The position numbers and the translations under genes are program-made. A stretch of DNA of 64,000 nucleotides. It comes from Bartonella raoultii. GTDB lineage: Bacteria > Pseudomonadota > Alphaproteobacteria > Rhizobiales > Rhizobiaceae. The stretch lies in NCBI RefSeq assembly GCF_019659805.1, contig NZ_JAIFRO010000005.1, forward strand, positions 74,543 to 138,542, given 5' to 3'. The notes under the pieces are model-generated. The model saw nothing but the letters and a program-made list of their open reading frames with translations, had not been told where the DNA came from and did no database searches. Of this stretch, positions 17,899-26,996 are shown piece by piece (position 1 is the stretch's first letter; the number at the start of each line of letters is the position of its first letter).

Positions 17899-18633
17899 TT
17901 AATTAAGTGAATCACGTAATTGCACTATCATTGCTTTAACGCGCGCGCGCCCTGAAAAATCTTTAGGCATTGTATCAAGAAAGTTTTGTAAGAACTGTAT
18001 GGCTTGAGCAGGTTTGCCCGCTTGACGAAGCGCATCGGCTAATAATAAACGAGGATAAAAGTCTTTCGGCGCTAAATCTGCAGCTTTTTGAAATGCATTT
18101 TGTGCTTCTTGCGTGATCACGCCTCCCTCATATCCCACTAATGACAAACCATACCCCACAAGTCGTGGAGCCGATTCTCCATTCAAGCGAAGTGCATCTA
18201 AATACATGTTTACTGCTTCCTGAAAAGAATTCTCTTCTAGGTATCCTATTGCCAATGCGTCCGCTAACCTGCCATCATGAGGTGAACGAAAAAAAAGTGC
18301 TTGTAGACGAACAAGCTTCTCATGCCTCTTGAGCTTTTGGGGATCCTTATCCATAAGTTCTCTAAAATAATAACTTTTAACTTCTGGATTGCCTGTCAAA
18401 CCGTAAATGCTCCATGTTATCAGAAGCACAAACAAAATACTAAAAGCTTTAAGAATATGTCTTTTTTTATCATGTGTACAATGTTTGTTAGTTGTAACTG
18501 AAAGCATATGATATCTATAATGTTCAAACATTGTATCTTGCTTCTCGTTCTTTGTTCTATCATTAAATTGTAGCAAACGAAAAAGAAGACTTGCTAAGAA
18601 AATAAGAAAAAGTGCTGCTAAAATAAAGAGCAT
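17899..18633 (-). CDS. ccmI: Cytochrome c biogenesis protein CcmI, short form
   Basis: This TPR protein of about 244 residues is the apocytochrome c chaperone of system I. It begins MLFILAALFLIF, the typical CcmI start, which favours the ATG at 18633 over a TTG at 18648. TM1 is at about 2-20, a cytoplasmic loop of only about 40 residues follows, TM2 is at about 63-83, and TPR-like helices run through GRLADALAIGYLEENSFQEAV, AFQKAADLAPKDFYPRLLLADAL and a third pair. Rhizobial CycH proteins are usually well over 300 residues, so both the loop and the C-terminal region look trimmed. Location ahead of ccmE-F-H supports the call. Confidence 0.85.
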   Translation of the reverse strand: MLFILAALFLIFLASLLFRLLQFNDRTKNEKQDTMFEHYRYHMLSVTTNKHCTHDKKRHILKAFSILFVLLITWSIYGLTGNPEVKSYYFRELMDKDPQKLKRHEKLVRLQALFFRSPHDGRLADALAIGYLEENSFQEAVNMYLDALRLNGESAPRLVGYGLSLVGYEGGVITQEAQNAFQKAADLAPKDFYPRLLLADALRQAGKPAQAIQFLQNFLDTMPKDFSGRARVKAMIVQLRDSLN

Positions 18634-18907
18634 ATTACTTTTTACCAATCCAATAACAAAAAGCAGCCCAATTTATTGTCTCACTCTTCATAGGAATACT
18701 CATATAAAATAATAGAAACTTCTTTTCCATAAAGAAAAGCATAAAATTTATCATTCAATTTTTGAATATATATCAAAAGTAAAAACGCAAAATTTTCTCT
18801 TTATAGCTTCATTATAAACATATATCTTTTTATATTGTACAATAACCCACGCTCTATGATCCTGCTATTATTTAATTATACCCTAAAGAGGCAAAAAGAG
18901 AATATAT

Positions 18908-20323
18908 TTATCCTCGCCTTGGTAATAAAACTTTTGCATATAATCCCCCCAAATCAGAACGTGATAAAAAAAGATCACCATTATATTCATTAACCATATC
19001 TGATACAATTGCTAACCCTAAGCCTGTTCCTGGCTTACTTTCATCAAACCGCCGCCCTCTTTTTAAAGCTTCCTCAACTTTGTCTTCTTTTAAACCAGAG
19101 CCATCATCTTCTACGAGGATACTAAAGCATTCTGTTTCTTTAATATTTTCTTCTAAATGACAAGAAATAAGAATTTTTGTACGGGACCATTGAGCAGCAT
19201 TCTCAATCAAATTCCCTACAATTTCCTCTAAATCTTCTTTTTCTCCAGCAAAAATAATATCATCGGCCTCCATAACGAATTGAAACTGTTTTTCAGGATT
19301 AAGTTTTTCTATAACCCGCACCAGACGATCTACAACTTTGCGAACAGAAGTATGATAAATAATGCTATCACTCTGTGCCGCGATTCGCGCACGTTGAAGA
19401 TAATGATCTATTTGAGATTGCATTATTTGTGTTTGTTCTTTCAGCAAAAAAGCCTGTTCTCCACACATCTTATCAACCTCATTTATAATCACTGACAAAG
19501 GCGTCTTCAATGAATGTGCAAGATTACCAACTTGTGTGCGAAAGCGTTGAATAATACTCTGATTATTATTAATAAGGGCATTCATTTCTTGTGCTAGCGG
19601 CGTAACTTCACTGACTAAATCTGTATTCACATAATGAACTCTGCCTTCGCGAATGTCATTCAAGGCGCATCGGATAAGCCTTAATGGCTGAAAACTAAAG
19701 AAAATGATAGCAAGGTTGATAAAAACACTCCCTATGCCAAAACTCCAAAGAAAAATTTGTAAAGTCCTTTTAAATTCCTGCACTTGTGCATGTGCTTCAT
19801 CGATATTCCCAACAAGACGAAAACGTGCAATATGATTCTGATCATCAAGAACAACATCACTCTCAATAACTTGTAATTTCTGGCCATTTTCTCCCTTTAT
19901 TCGATAAGAACGAGAAAATTTGTTGTCAAAAGGTATATCTATATCACTGGGTGAAAAAATTTTTCCTGTTCCCAATGATGGAGACGTTAATCTTCCTTTT
20001 AAATTATGGGATATGGCCACAACCTCCCAGTACCATCCTGTTGTTGGATCAGAATAACGAATATCATCAATTCCAAAACTTCCTCTCAAAATACCTTCTG
20101 AAGATACTGTAACTGTCGCAATAAGACTATAAAGTTGCGTAACGAGAATACGCTCTAGGCTTTGTTCACTTGAGCGCTTATAAAATAAAATACTAACTGC
20201 AGAAATCGACGAAAGTGAAATAACGACCCATAATGTGGATAAGATCATAACGCGTAAACTAAGAGACCTACTAATGAAAAAAAATAGCCTCTGAAGCCGA
20301 TTATTTTTTTTTAAAATATTCAT
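18908..20323 (-). CDS. feuQ: FeuQ/PhoQ-like sensor histidine kinase
   Basis: This is a 471-residue kinase with TM1 at about 25-47, a periplasmic sensor domain at about 48-188 and TM2 at about 189-210. A HAMP-like region precedes the HisKA box VGNLAHSLKTPLSVI (His270); HSLKTPL is characteristic of the PhoQ/FeuQ branch. The HATPase domain has NLIENAAQWS, VEDDGSGLKEDK and GTGLGLAIVSDMV. The ATG overlaps the feuP-like stop by ATGA. In Sinorhizobium meliloti feuP-feuQ lie directly upstream of cycH; the same order is present here. There the system controls ndvA and symbiosis; its targets in this organism are unknown. Confidence 0.85.
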   Translation of the reverse strand: MNILKKNNRLQRLFFFISRSLSLRVMILSTLWVVISLSSISAVSILFYKRSSEQSLERILVTQLYSLIATVTVSSEGILRGSFGIDDIRYSDPTTGWYWEVVAISHNLKGRLTSPSLGTGKIFSPSDIDIPFDNKFSRSYRIKGENGQKLQVIESDVVLDDQNHIARFRLVGNIDEAHAQVQEFKRTLQIFLWSFGIGSVFINLAIIFFSFQPLRLIRCALNDIREGRVHYVNTDLVSEVTPLAQEMNALINNNQSIIQRFRTQVGNLAHSLKTPLSVIINEVDKMCGEQAFLLKEQTQIMQSQIDHYLQRARIAAQSDSIIYHTSVRKVVDRLVRVIEKLNPEKQFQFVMEADDIIFAGEKEDLEEIVGNLIENAAQWSRTKILISCHLEENIKETECFSILVEDDGSGLKEDKVEEALKRGRRFDESKPGTGLGLAIVSDMVNEYNGDLFLSRSDLGGLYAKVLLPRRG

Positions 20324-20988
20324 GGATCACCTAGCGTTCTCACGCGATAACCCATTCCTCTGATAGTTTCTATCAAATCAACCCCAAGTTTTTTACGTAA
20401 TCGACCTACAAAAACTTCAACTGTATTCGAATCCTTATCAAAATCCTGATCATAAAGATGTTCAATAAGCTCTGTTCTTGAAACAACTCTATCACAATGA
20501 TGCATCAGATACGAAAGAAGTCTGAATTCATAAGATGTTAATTTAATCAACTGACCATCTACAAAAACACGAGAAGACTTAGTATCCAACAAAACACTAC
20601 CGCAGTGTAGCGCACTTGTAGCATGTCCTGTAGCGCGACGAATTAATGCCCGCAATCGCGCTATTACTTCCTCCACATGAAATGGCTTAACAACATAATC
20701 ATCAGCACCTGCATCAATTCCAAGCACCTTATCAGACCAACGATCTCGCGCTGTTAGCATTAAAATAGGCATAACGCATCCCTCTTGACGCCACTTTTCA
20801 ACAACACGAATTCCATCGATATGTGGTAAACCTATATCGAGAATTACCGCGTCATAAGGTTCTGTACTTCCTAAAAAATAAGCTTCCTCACCATCAAAAG
20901 CACTATCCGAAACATACCCCGCATTTCTTACAGCTTCCACTAATTGATGGTTAAGATTCCGATCATCTTCAACAATTAAAATACGCAT
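20320..20988 (-). CDS. feuP: FeuP-like OmpR-family response regulator
   Basis: This is a 222-residue regulator. The receiver domain has VEDD at 7-9, phosphoacceptor Asp51 (VILDIGLPHIDG), MLTARDRWSDKV and the VVKPFHVEEV switch region. The winged-helix domain at about 125-220 has a recognition helix in VEVFVGRLRKKLG and ends with RGMGYRV. The DRWSDKV...GADDYV...KPFHVEEV stretch is typical of FeuP. It follows the small exported FeuN-like gene by 26 bases and is translationally coupled to the kinase. The order matches feuN-feuP-feuQ of rhizobia. Confidence 0.88.
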   Translation of the reverse strand: MRILIVEDDRNLNHQLVEAVRNAGYVSDSAFDGEEAYFLGSTEPYDAVILDIGLPHIDGIRVVEKWRQEGCVMPILMLTARDRWSDKVLGIDAGADDYVVKPFHVEEVIARLRALIRRATGHATSALHCGSVLLDTKSSRVFVDGQLIKLTSYEFRLLSYLMHHCDRVVSRTELIEHLYDQDFDKDSNTVEVFVGRLRKKLGVDLIETIRGMGYRVRTLGDP

Positions 20989-21014
20989 AACAACATTATA
21001 AAATTTGCCAAAAA

Positions 21015-21251
21015 CTAATCAGCTGGGACAAAAACCTCAACACGACGCAACTTCTCACCGTCATGGGCTGGAACAACAACCACAACCATACACATATCTT
21101 TTCCTTCGTGAATAACCGGTTTTAAACTTACTAACACCCCATCTTCTTGAGTAGCAACCTTTTTACCAACTACAGAACAACCAGCAGCCAGAACAGAATC
21201 TGCCCCTAAAAGAACTGCTATTATTATAAATGAGAAAACTTTTTTCATCAT
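21015..21251 (-). CDS. Small exported protein, FeuN-like by position
   Basis: The product is about 78 residues: MMKK, a hydrophobic signal sequence with cleavage after SVLA, then AGCSVVGKKVATQ, a stretch of Val residues (MVVVVVPA) and KLRRVEVFVPAD. One cysteine lies just after the signal and another in DMCMV. The open frame starts at 21338, but residues before the signal look non-coding. ATGs at 21251/21248 place the signal correctly, and one at 21275 is possible; none has a strong ribosome site. It lies 26 bases ahead of the FeuP-like gene. In S. meliloti FeuN is a small exported modulator of FeuPQ encoded at this position; equivalence is inferred from size, export and location, not alignment. 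Confidence 0.6.
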   Translation of the reverse strand: MMKKVFSFIIIAVLLGADSVLAAGCSVVGKKVATQEDGVLVSLKPVIHEGKDMCMVVVVVPAHDGEKLRRVEVFVPAD

Positions 21252-21605
21252 AGCTATTTTATAATTTCGTCTCATTACTCTTTTGAATATAAAATGAATA
21301 ATGGCTTTTGTCTGTTCAAAACTACGTATAAAGCACATAATACTTTATTTACATGAGCACAATGTGAAAATAATACTCTAAATTTAAGCAAATTCAAAAT
21401 AAAATATTTTTAAAGATTATCAAAATAATTGAAACGTACAATTTAAAAAAAATATAAAAAATAAAATATAATCATAAATAATTCGCTCATCATAATCTTA
21501 TGATAAATTCTTTCTTTATTAAAACTATAGAAAAAAAATACTCTTACTCCATATACTTATTATAGACTTATTTCATTGTGTTACTTTGCTATAGGCTATT
21601 TTAAA

Positions 21606-23756
21606 ATGTTTGATTTTTTTAAAAAAAAGACAATACAACACAATAAACCATTTCATAGTCCCACACATATTGAATTAGATGCACAGTTAGATACAACACT
21701 TTATCGTATCCGTTCTGCTCATAATTTTTTTTGGCATACAGCAAAACTTACTTCACAATATTTTTATATCCGAGGGTGGAAACGTTTTATCATCGAAGTA
21801 CTCGATGAAACGCTGACATTAGGATTAATTGGTTTTACTCTTTTTACCATTGTTGGTATTTCAGTTTTAGACGTAACAAAAAAGGATTGGTATCCTCTAA
21901 AAAATTTTTCCGTTCTTTTCTTAGATCGCTATGGAAATCCTATCGGTCATCGTGGAGCATTACCAGCTGTTCCTGTCCCCATTGAAGAAATGCCCGATTA
22001 TGTTATTAAAGCTGTTCTCGCTACAGAGGATCGTCGTTTTTTTGATCACTGGGGTATTGATTTTTACGGACTCACACGAGCAATTTCACATAATATGCAA
22101 GCAAAGGGGAGCGTTCAGGGTGGCTCAACCCTAACACAACAACTAGCTAAAAATTTATTCTTAACAAATGAGCGAACTCTTACACGTAAAATAAAAGAAG
22201 CCTATCTCGCTCTTTGGTTAGAATTAAACTTTAGCAAAAAACAAATTTTACAACTTTATCTTGACCGTGCATATATGGGAGGAAACAACTTCGGTATCAC
22301 AGCAGCTGCAAAATTTTATTTTGATAAGAATATACGTAATATATCGCTTAGTGAAGCTGCTATGTTAGCTGGACTCTTCAAAGCTCCAACAAAATATGCC
22401 CCCCATAGTCACCTCTTTGCCGCCCAAACACGGGCTAACGTAGTACTTTCTAATCTGGTTAATAGTGGCTTCATGACTGAAAGCCAAATTATTAATGCCC
22501 ATCGTCATCCTGCTAAAGCGCTTACAAAAATAGAGCAGCATCATCCTGATTACTTTCTTGATTGGGCATTCGAAGAAGTCAAAAAAATGCGTGCTCAACT
22601 GCCAAGCCATACATTAATCATTCAAACCACTCTCGATCCTAATATTCAAAAAGCAGCAGAAGAATCAATCGCGTATCATTTACATCAATATGGTCAACAA
22701 TATCGCGTAACACAAGCAGCCACTGTGATACTCGACAATAATGGAGCTGTATGTGCCATTGTTGGAGGCGTAGATTATAATAAAAGCCAATTTAACCGAG
22801 CAACACAAGGTGGACGACAACCTGGTTCTTCCTTCAAACCTTATGTCTATGCAACCATACTGGAACGTGGTTTGTCGCCTTCAACAATCGTTTCAGATGC
22901 TCCTATTAATTGGGGGGGGTGGTCACCGAAAAATAACTCTGGTCATTATCTTGGTAAAATCGATCTAGCAACTGCTTTAGCTTTTTCTATTAATACAGTT
23001 CCTGTTTATCTTACCTATCGATATCTTAACCGTGATACTCAACCTATTATCAATCTGATCAAAAGTATGGGGATTCACGCCCATATTTTATCACATAAAA
23101 CTATGGTTCTGGGAACATCTAATATGACTCCTATGGATCAAGCAATCGGTTTTAATGTCTTTGCGAATGGAGGGATGGCTGGAAATCTCCATGGTTTTAT
23201 ACAGATCAAAACAACAGATGGACATATCATATGGGACTTCGATCATAACGGAAATCATCTACATCGCGTTCTCAGTAGACAGTCAGCAGCTTATATGAAT
23301 CAAATGTTAGTTGGTGTTACAACACGTGGATCTGGTAAACGCGCCGCTCTCCCAATGACCCTCGTTGCTGGAAAAACCGGAACATCACAATTCTATCGCG
23401 ATGCATGGTTTGTTGGCTTTACTGGTAACTATACTGGGGCTGTATGGATGGGAAACGATAACTTTTCACCAATGAATCGTGCTTTTGGCGGTGGTATTCC
23501 AGCCATGATATGGCATCGTATCATGCTCTCTGCGCATCAAAATATCATGCTAAAACAGCTATATGGTGTCAAAGATTCTCTTCTCCCTTATAAATCACCA
23601 ATTACTTCTTCTTCCAATAACTCTGAGTTTATACCTCAAATACCCTATACTCTTTCACCTGAAACATTAAATATCGTGCAACTCATTCATAAAGATCTAG
23701 AAAAACCATCTGTAGTCTCTTTAAAGATGGAAACTATTGGAGATTCTACACTTTGA
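21606..23756 (+). CDS. Class A penicillin-binding protein (PBP1A family)
   Basis: This bifunctional peptidoglycan synthase has about 716 residues. A TM anchor lies at about 76-97. The glycosyltransferase-51 domain has EDRRFFDHWGID, GGSTLTQQLAKNLFL and KEAYLALWLE. The transpeptidase domain has the active-site serine motif SSFK (in GRQPGSSFKPYVY), SINT and KTGTS. It polymerises glycan strands and cross-links them in the periplasm. The frame extends upstream to a TTG at 21576; the ATG at 21606 gives MFDFFKKK and is preferred, although its ribosome site is weak. The 3' end overlaps the start of the DUF1214 gene. Confidence 0.93.
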   Translation: MFDFFKKKTIQHNKPFHSPTHIELDAQLDTTLYRIRSAHNFFWHTAKLTSQYFYIRGWKRFIIEVLDETLTLGLIGFTLFTIVGISVLDVTKKDWYPLKNFSVLFLDRYGNPIGHRGALPAVPVPIEEMPDYVIKAVLATEDRRFFDHWGIDFYGLTRAISHNMQAKGSVQGGSTLTQQLAKNLFLTNERTLTRKIKEAYLALWLELNFSKKQILQLYLDRAYMGGNNFGITAAAKFYFDKNIRNISLSEAAMLAGLFKAPTKYAPHSHLFAAQTRANVVLSNLVNSGFMTESQIINAHRHPAKALTKIEQHHPDYFLDWAFEEVKKMRAQLPSHTLIIQTTLDPNIQKAAEESIAYHLHQYGQQYRVTQAATVILDNNGAVCAIVGGVDYNKSQFNRATQGGRQPGSSFKPYVYATILERGLSPSTIVSDAPINWGGWSPKNNSGHYLGKIDLATALAFSINTVPVYLTYRYLNRDTQPIINLIKSMGIHAHILSHKTMVLGTSNMTPMDQAIGFNVFANGGMAGNLHGFIQIKTTDGHIIWDFDHNGNHLHRVLSRQSAAYMNQMLVGVTTRGSGKRAALPMTLVAGKTGTSQFYRDAWFVGFTGNYTGAVWMGNDNFSPMNRAFGGGIPAMIWHRIMLSAHQNIMLKQLYGVKDSLLPYKSPITSSSNNSEFIPQIPYTLSPETLNIVQLIHKDLEKPSVVSLKMETIGDSTL

Positions 23757-24370
23757 ACTCAAAATATTCTATAACCTTTTCTAATATTGCTGTTTTCTTT
23801 TTCATTCTCACTTTTTCTCTCTTAGGGGGCGTATGGAGTGTTGATTACACCCTCAATTTCTTTCATAATTTTGGACGCTTTACAATTGGAGAATGGTTTG
23901 CTTATCCAAATGTAGGAACCATAAATGCAGACCCCTATACTCGTGCACGCACAGCCAAACAAGGCAATATTTCAATGGGAAATACAGAAGGGCTCGTTTT
24001 TCAAATTTGGAAAGATAATCATGGACGTCTCCTGCATCCCAATTGTCATTACTTACTTAAAGGATATATTCCTGAAGCTCGCTTTTTTACTCTTTATACA
24101 GCCGATAGATTTCTCAAACCCAATACCTCATCCCAAGATATACCTTTCGAACTTTACACCGATACGCTCATTTACGAAAGTGATGGCTCATTGCGCGTAA
24201 ATATTGCACAGACACCACAAATCGGCAATTGGCTTGCAACAGTTGGCCAAAAAGAATTCGGGCTTATTCTTACCCTATACGACACTCCAATCATCTCTAC
24301 AACAGCATTACACAAACTCACTATGCCATCTGTAGAAAAAATTTCATCAGGACAAAAAAACTGTGACTAG
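23753..24370 (+). CDS. DUF1214-domain membrane-anchored protein
   Basis: The protein has 205 residues with an N-terminal TM or signal segment at about 10-31. A conserved region follows with YTRARTAKQGNISMG, a cysteine in HPNCHYL, and PDARFFTLY-like and SDGSLRVNI motifs, typical of DUF1214. The TTG start overlaps the PBP1A stop (TTGA), and the end overlaps the next gene by eight bases, so three genes appear co-translated. In many bacteria DUF1254 and DUF1214 are fused in one larger protein; here they are separate. Function is unknown; the neighbour suggests an envelope role. Confidence 0.75.
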   Translation: MNSKYSITFSNIAVFFFILTFSLLGGVWSVDYTLNFFHNFGRFTIGEWFAYPNVGTINADPYTRARTAKQGNISMGNTEGLVFQIWKDNHGRLLHPNCHYLLKGYIPEARFFTLYTADRFLKPNTSSQDIPFELYTDTLIYESDGSLRVNIAQTPQIGNWLATVGQKEFGLILTLYDTPIISTTALHKLTMPSVEKISSGQKNCD

Positions 24371-24902
24371 ATTTATTCACGCCGGACTTCTTACAGGCAT
24401 TGGAGCACTCATTGTCCATATTTGCTTTTTATTTTTGCTTCCCTATTCAGCAAAAAATACTATATGGTCAAAAATTGAGAAATTAGGAGCCTCTTACCAG
24501 TTTGTGGACTTGACTCCAGAAAACCCTATCCAACAATCTATTGACCCATTTTTTCTTCTTAAAGCTTGTAGATTTGATCTTCAAAATGGTCCTGTTCATT
24601 TAAAAGCTTTAAAAACAACACAATTTTGGTCCCTAGCCGCTTATACACAAAATGGAGTCATTTTCTACAGCCTTAATGACCGAACAGCACCCCATGCTAC
24701 ACTTGATCTTATTATTGGAAAACCTATACAAATCATAGAGCTTAAACAATCAAACCCTAAAAACAATAGTAACTCTGTTTTCGTCTCTCAAAATTTGAAT
24801 AAAGGTTTCGTACTCTTACGAATCTTTGCCCCTTCCCCACTGGCAAAGACAAAAAGCAAAGCATTCTTTTCATCTGCCACCTGCCATACGTTTAATGGAT
24901 AA
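24363..24902 (+). CDS. DUF1254-like membrane-anchored protein
   Basis: This 179-residue protein has a TM segment at about 8-28 and a soluble domain with DPFFLLKACRFDLQNGPV, FWSLAAYTQNG, FYSLNDR and a GFVLLRIF strand near the C-terminus. It starts with GTG within the end of the DUF1214 gene. The pairing of a DUF1254-like and a DUF1214 protein as short, separately anchored products downstream of a penicillin-binding protein is seen in Hyphomicrobiales. The function is not known. No catalytic motif is visible. Confidence 0.65.
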   Translation: MTRFIHAGLLTGIGALIVHICFLFLLPYSAKNTIWSKIEKLGASYQFVDLTPENPIQQSIDPFFLLKACRFDLQNGPVHLKALKTTQFWSLAAYTQNGVIFYSLNDRTAPHATLDLIIGKPIQIIELKQSNPKNNSNSVFVSQNLNKGFVLLRIFAPSPLAKTKSKAFFSSATCHTFNG

Positions 24903-25094
24903 ATGCACATCAACTGCTAACTTATACAATGCTTTACCTTCTACTAAAATGATGACTAGAAGTTGAGAGAATATAAAGCATTCTTGACCTTAAAAATAAG
25001 TGCTTTACTTTTGTCTTATGATCAGAAGCTTTTTGTAAGAAAAAATCCTAAAAAAATTTTCTTATGTTTTGCAATTGAGGGAGATGCAAACTTC

Positions 25095-25880
25095 ATGAAA
25101 AAGAAATATATTCGATTTGTTTCAAGAGCAGCGGTTTGGTCACCTCGTTTTGGTGGATTAGCATTTTTTATTTTATTATTTTCAATAATTTTACAACGTT
25201 TTTCCATAATTAACATATCAAACTTCATCATTTTGATAATAATCTCTACTTGTTGTATTGTTTTTTCCCTTTTTTTTGCATTTAAAGCACTTTACAGCTT
25301 ATGGATATATGGTGCTCTAGGGGGAATGAAAGCTTTAAAAGGAATTATTTATTCATTCATTACAGGTACACCATTAGTATTATTGTTTGGACTTTGGTTT
25401 TCTTTACCAGCTCTTCACGATGTTTCTACTGATACACGAAGACCACCAGCTTTTTTTCGCACAATACGCCCCAATGATGCTTTACCGCTTAAAAGTGTTT
25501 TAATCGAACAAGAAGCATTACAAATGTCACAATGGCCGGAAATATCAGGACGTCGTTATGATGGTTCTCCTGATCGTATCCGCGACTCTGTTCTCAATGT
25601 TTTAGCGACTTACGATTGGCCTATTATTGCTCAACGAGAGTTCAAAGGCGAAGAACATGAAATTTATATTGAAACGATAGCAAAAACCCCTTATCTTAAC
25701 TTCATTTCAGATATTGTGATACGTTTAACCGATGAAGGAAATACAACTTTTGTCGATATGCGTTCTGCTTCACGTTATTTGCCAAGAGATTTAGGTACGA
25801 ATGCTGCATTTATTATCAATTTTATGGATGCACTTGATACAGAAATTGCTTCACTTCCTCTTTCCCAGAAGAATGAATAA
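25095..25880 (+). CDS. DUF1499-domain membrane protein
   Basis: The protein has about 261 residues. There are three TM helices at about 17-37, 43-63 and 82-103, then a soluble domain with DVSTDTRRPPAF, RDSVLNVLATYDWPI, IYIETIAKTP and FVDMRSASRYLPRDLGTNA, the signature region of DUF1499. The frame opens at a TTG at 24963, but the ATG at 25095 is preceded by GAGGGAG and begins MKKKYIRF, so it is chosen. The biochemical role of DUF1499 is unknown. The gene follows the DUF1214/1254 pair on the same strand. Confidence 0.8.
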   Translation: MKKKYIRFVSRAAVWSPRFGGLAFFILLFSIILQRFSIINISNFIILIIISTCCIVFSLFFAFKALYSLWIYGALGGMKALKGIIYSFITGTPLVLLFGLWFSLPALHDVSTDTRRPPAFFRTIRPNDALPLKSVLIEQEALQMSQWPEISGRRYDGSPDRIRDSVLNVLATYDWPIIAQREFKGEEHEIYIETIAKTPYLNFISDIVIRLTDEGNTTFVDMRSASRYLPRDLGTNAAFIINFMDALDTEIASLPLSQKNE

Positions 25881-26487
25881 AAATTGAAGAACAATACTCT
25901 TTTTAAATAAAAAAGCTTATTTTTCAATAAATTTTAATATAAATGAGAACTGGTATCCCTAGCTTTTATATACAAAATCCACATTTTCATTTCCTAAGAA
26001 GCTTATATCATCTTCTGTAAGCTTATCCATCAGCGTATCAATAGAGAACTCATAAGTATTTTATTTACTTTTACCATAATTATTTCAAATAACTTATTTT
26101 TGATAAAAAACATACCATCAATGTCACCCTAAAATAGATATTCATAAGTTAGTATTGCATACATAAGATAAACACTTGAAATCGAAGCGATTCATCATGA
26201 AACATTTATTTGTGCTAGAGAAGACCAAAAAATAATCAAAGAAAGTCGGTAGAATCTGCTTTATAAAGTTTGCAATGCAAAAAACATTACAAATCACTAC
26301 GCAAATTCAGAAAGTTAGCAGAAACGCATACTGATAATATTATATTTTTTACAAATGAAAGCGATTTTTAGCTAAACTGAAGATAAGATAATATTACCTT
26401 ACTAAAAGTTGATAGAAAATAGATTAAAAGAATCAATAGAAATACACTTCCCGCGCTTTCCCACAACTTACTTATTTCACTAAGTGC
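25881..26487. other. Gene-free AT-rich spacer before tRNA-Gln
   Basis: About 600 bases between the DUF1499 gene and tRNA-Gln. There are scattered short open frames (for example around 26170-26245) but none is recognisable. It may be decayed coding DNA; no repeat or regulatory signal was confidently identified. Confidence 0.45.
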
Positions 26488-26562
26488 TGGCTGGGGTACC
26501 TGGATTCGAACCAGGGAATGCCGGTACCAAAAACCGGTGCCTTACCGCTTGGCTATACCCCA
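26488..26562 (-). tRNA. tRNA-Gln (anticodon UUG)
   Basis: Read on the minus strand the sequence folds into a complete cloverleaf of 75 nt including encoded CCA. The acceptor arms are TGGGGTA and TACCCCA with discriminator G. The D-arm contains AGCCAAGCGGTAAGGC, the anticodon loop TTTTGGT carries TTG, and the T-arm has GGTTCGAATCC. The weak U1-A72 pair is the usual identity element of tRNA-Gln. Confidence 0.96.
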
Positions 26563-26996
26563 AAAGAAGAACGCCCTTAAACACGCTTGCATCTTATAGC
26601 GATTCCCATGAATGTGTGCAATATCTGAAAATCAAAGCTCTCACTTTTTATTATAAAATTTTGAAACCTTCTTCAACATTATATTAATATAAAACTCATA
26701 ACAGAAACTTATTTTTGTTTAAACCCCTCTATGGAGAAGTACATCATAGAGAATCTTTGAAAAATGAAAAAGAGAGTTTTATCGCTAAAAAAGAGCTTGT
26801 GTATGTATGATAATAGCCTGTTAATTCTAATAAAATAAAACTGTTAGTCTAAATTCTTGTATAATGATACGTATTTCTTTAAACGTTTTTTATTAACTTA
26901 TTAAGCGATTGATGAGAACATACAGTTTCTTTGAAGTTCATATCACCAATTGGATTAAAAGGCGCGCAACTTTAAGTGTAGAAAAAGCGATATCGG
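26563..26996. other. Gene-free spacer between tRNA-Gln and the MFS gene
   Basis: About 430 AT-rich bases holding the divergent upstream regions of tRNA-Gln (minus) and the MFS transporter (plus). No gene, integrase remnant or direct copy of the tRNA 3' end was seen. Confidence 0.45.

Noticed and set aside
26484-26687. A 67-codon plus-strand frame starting LAGVPGFEPGNAGTKN
   Set aside because: This is the common false translation of the antisense strand of a tRNA gene; it covers tRNA-Gln.
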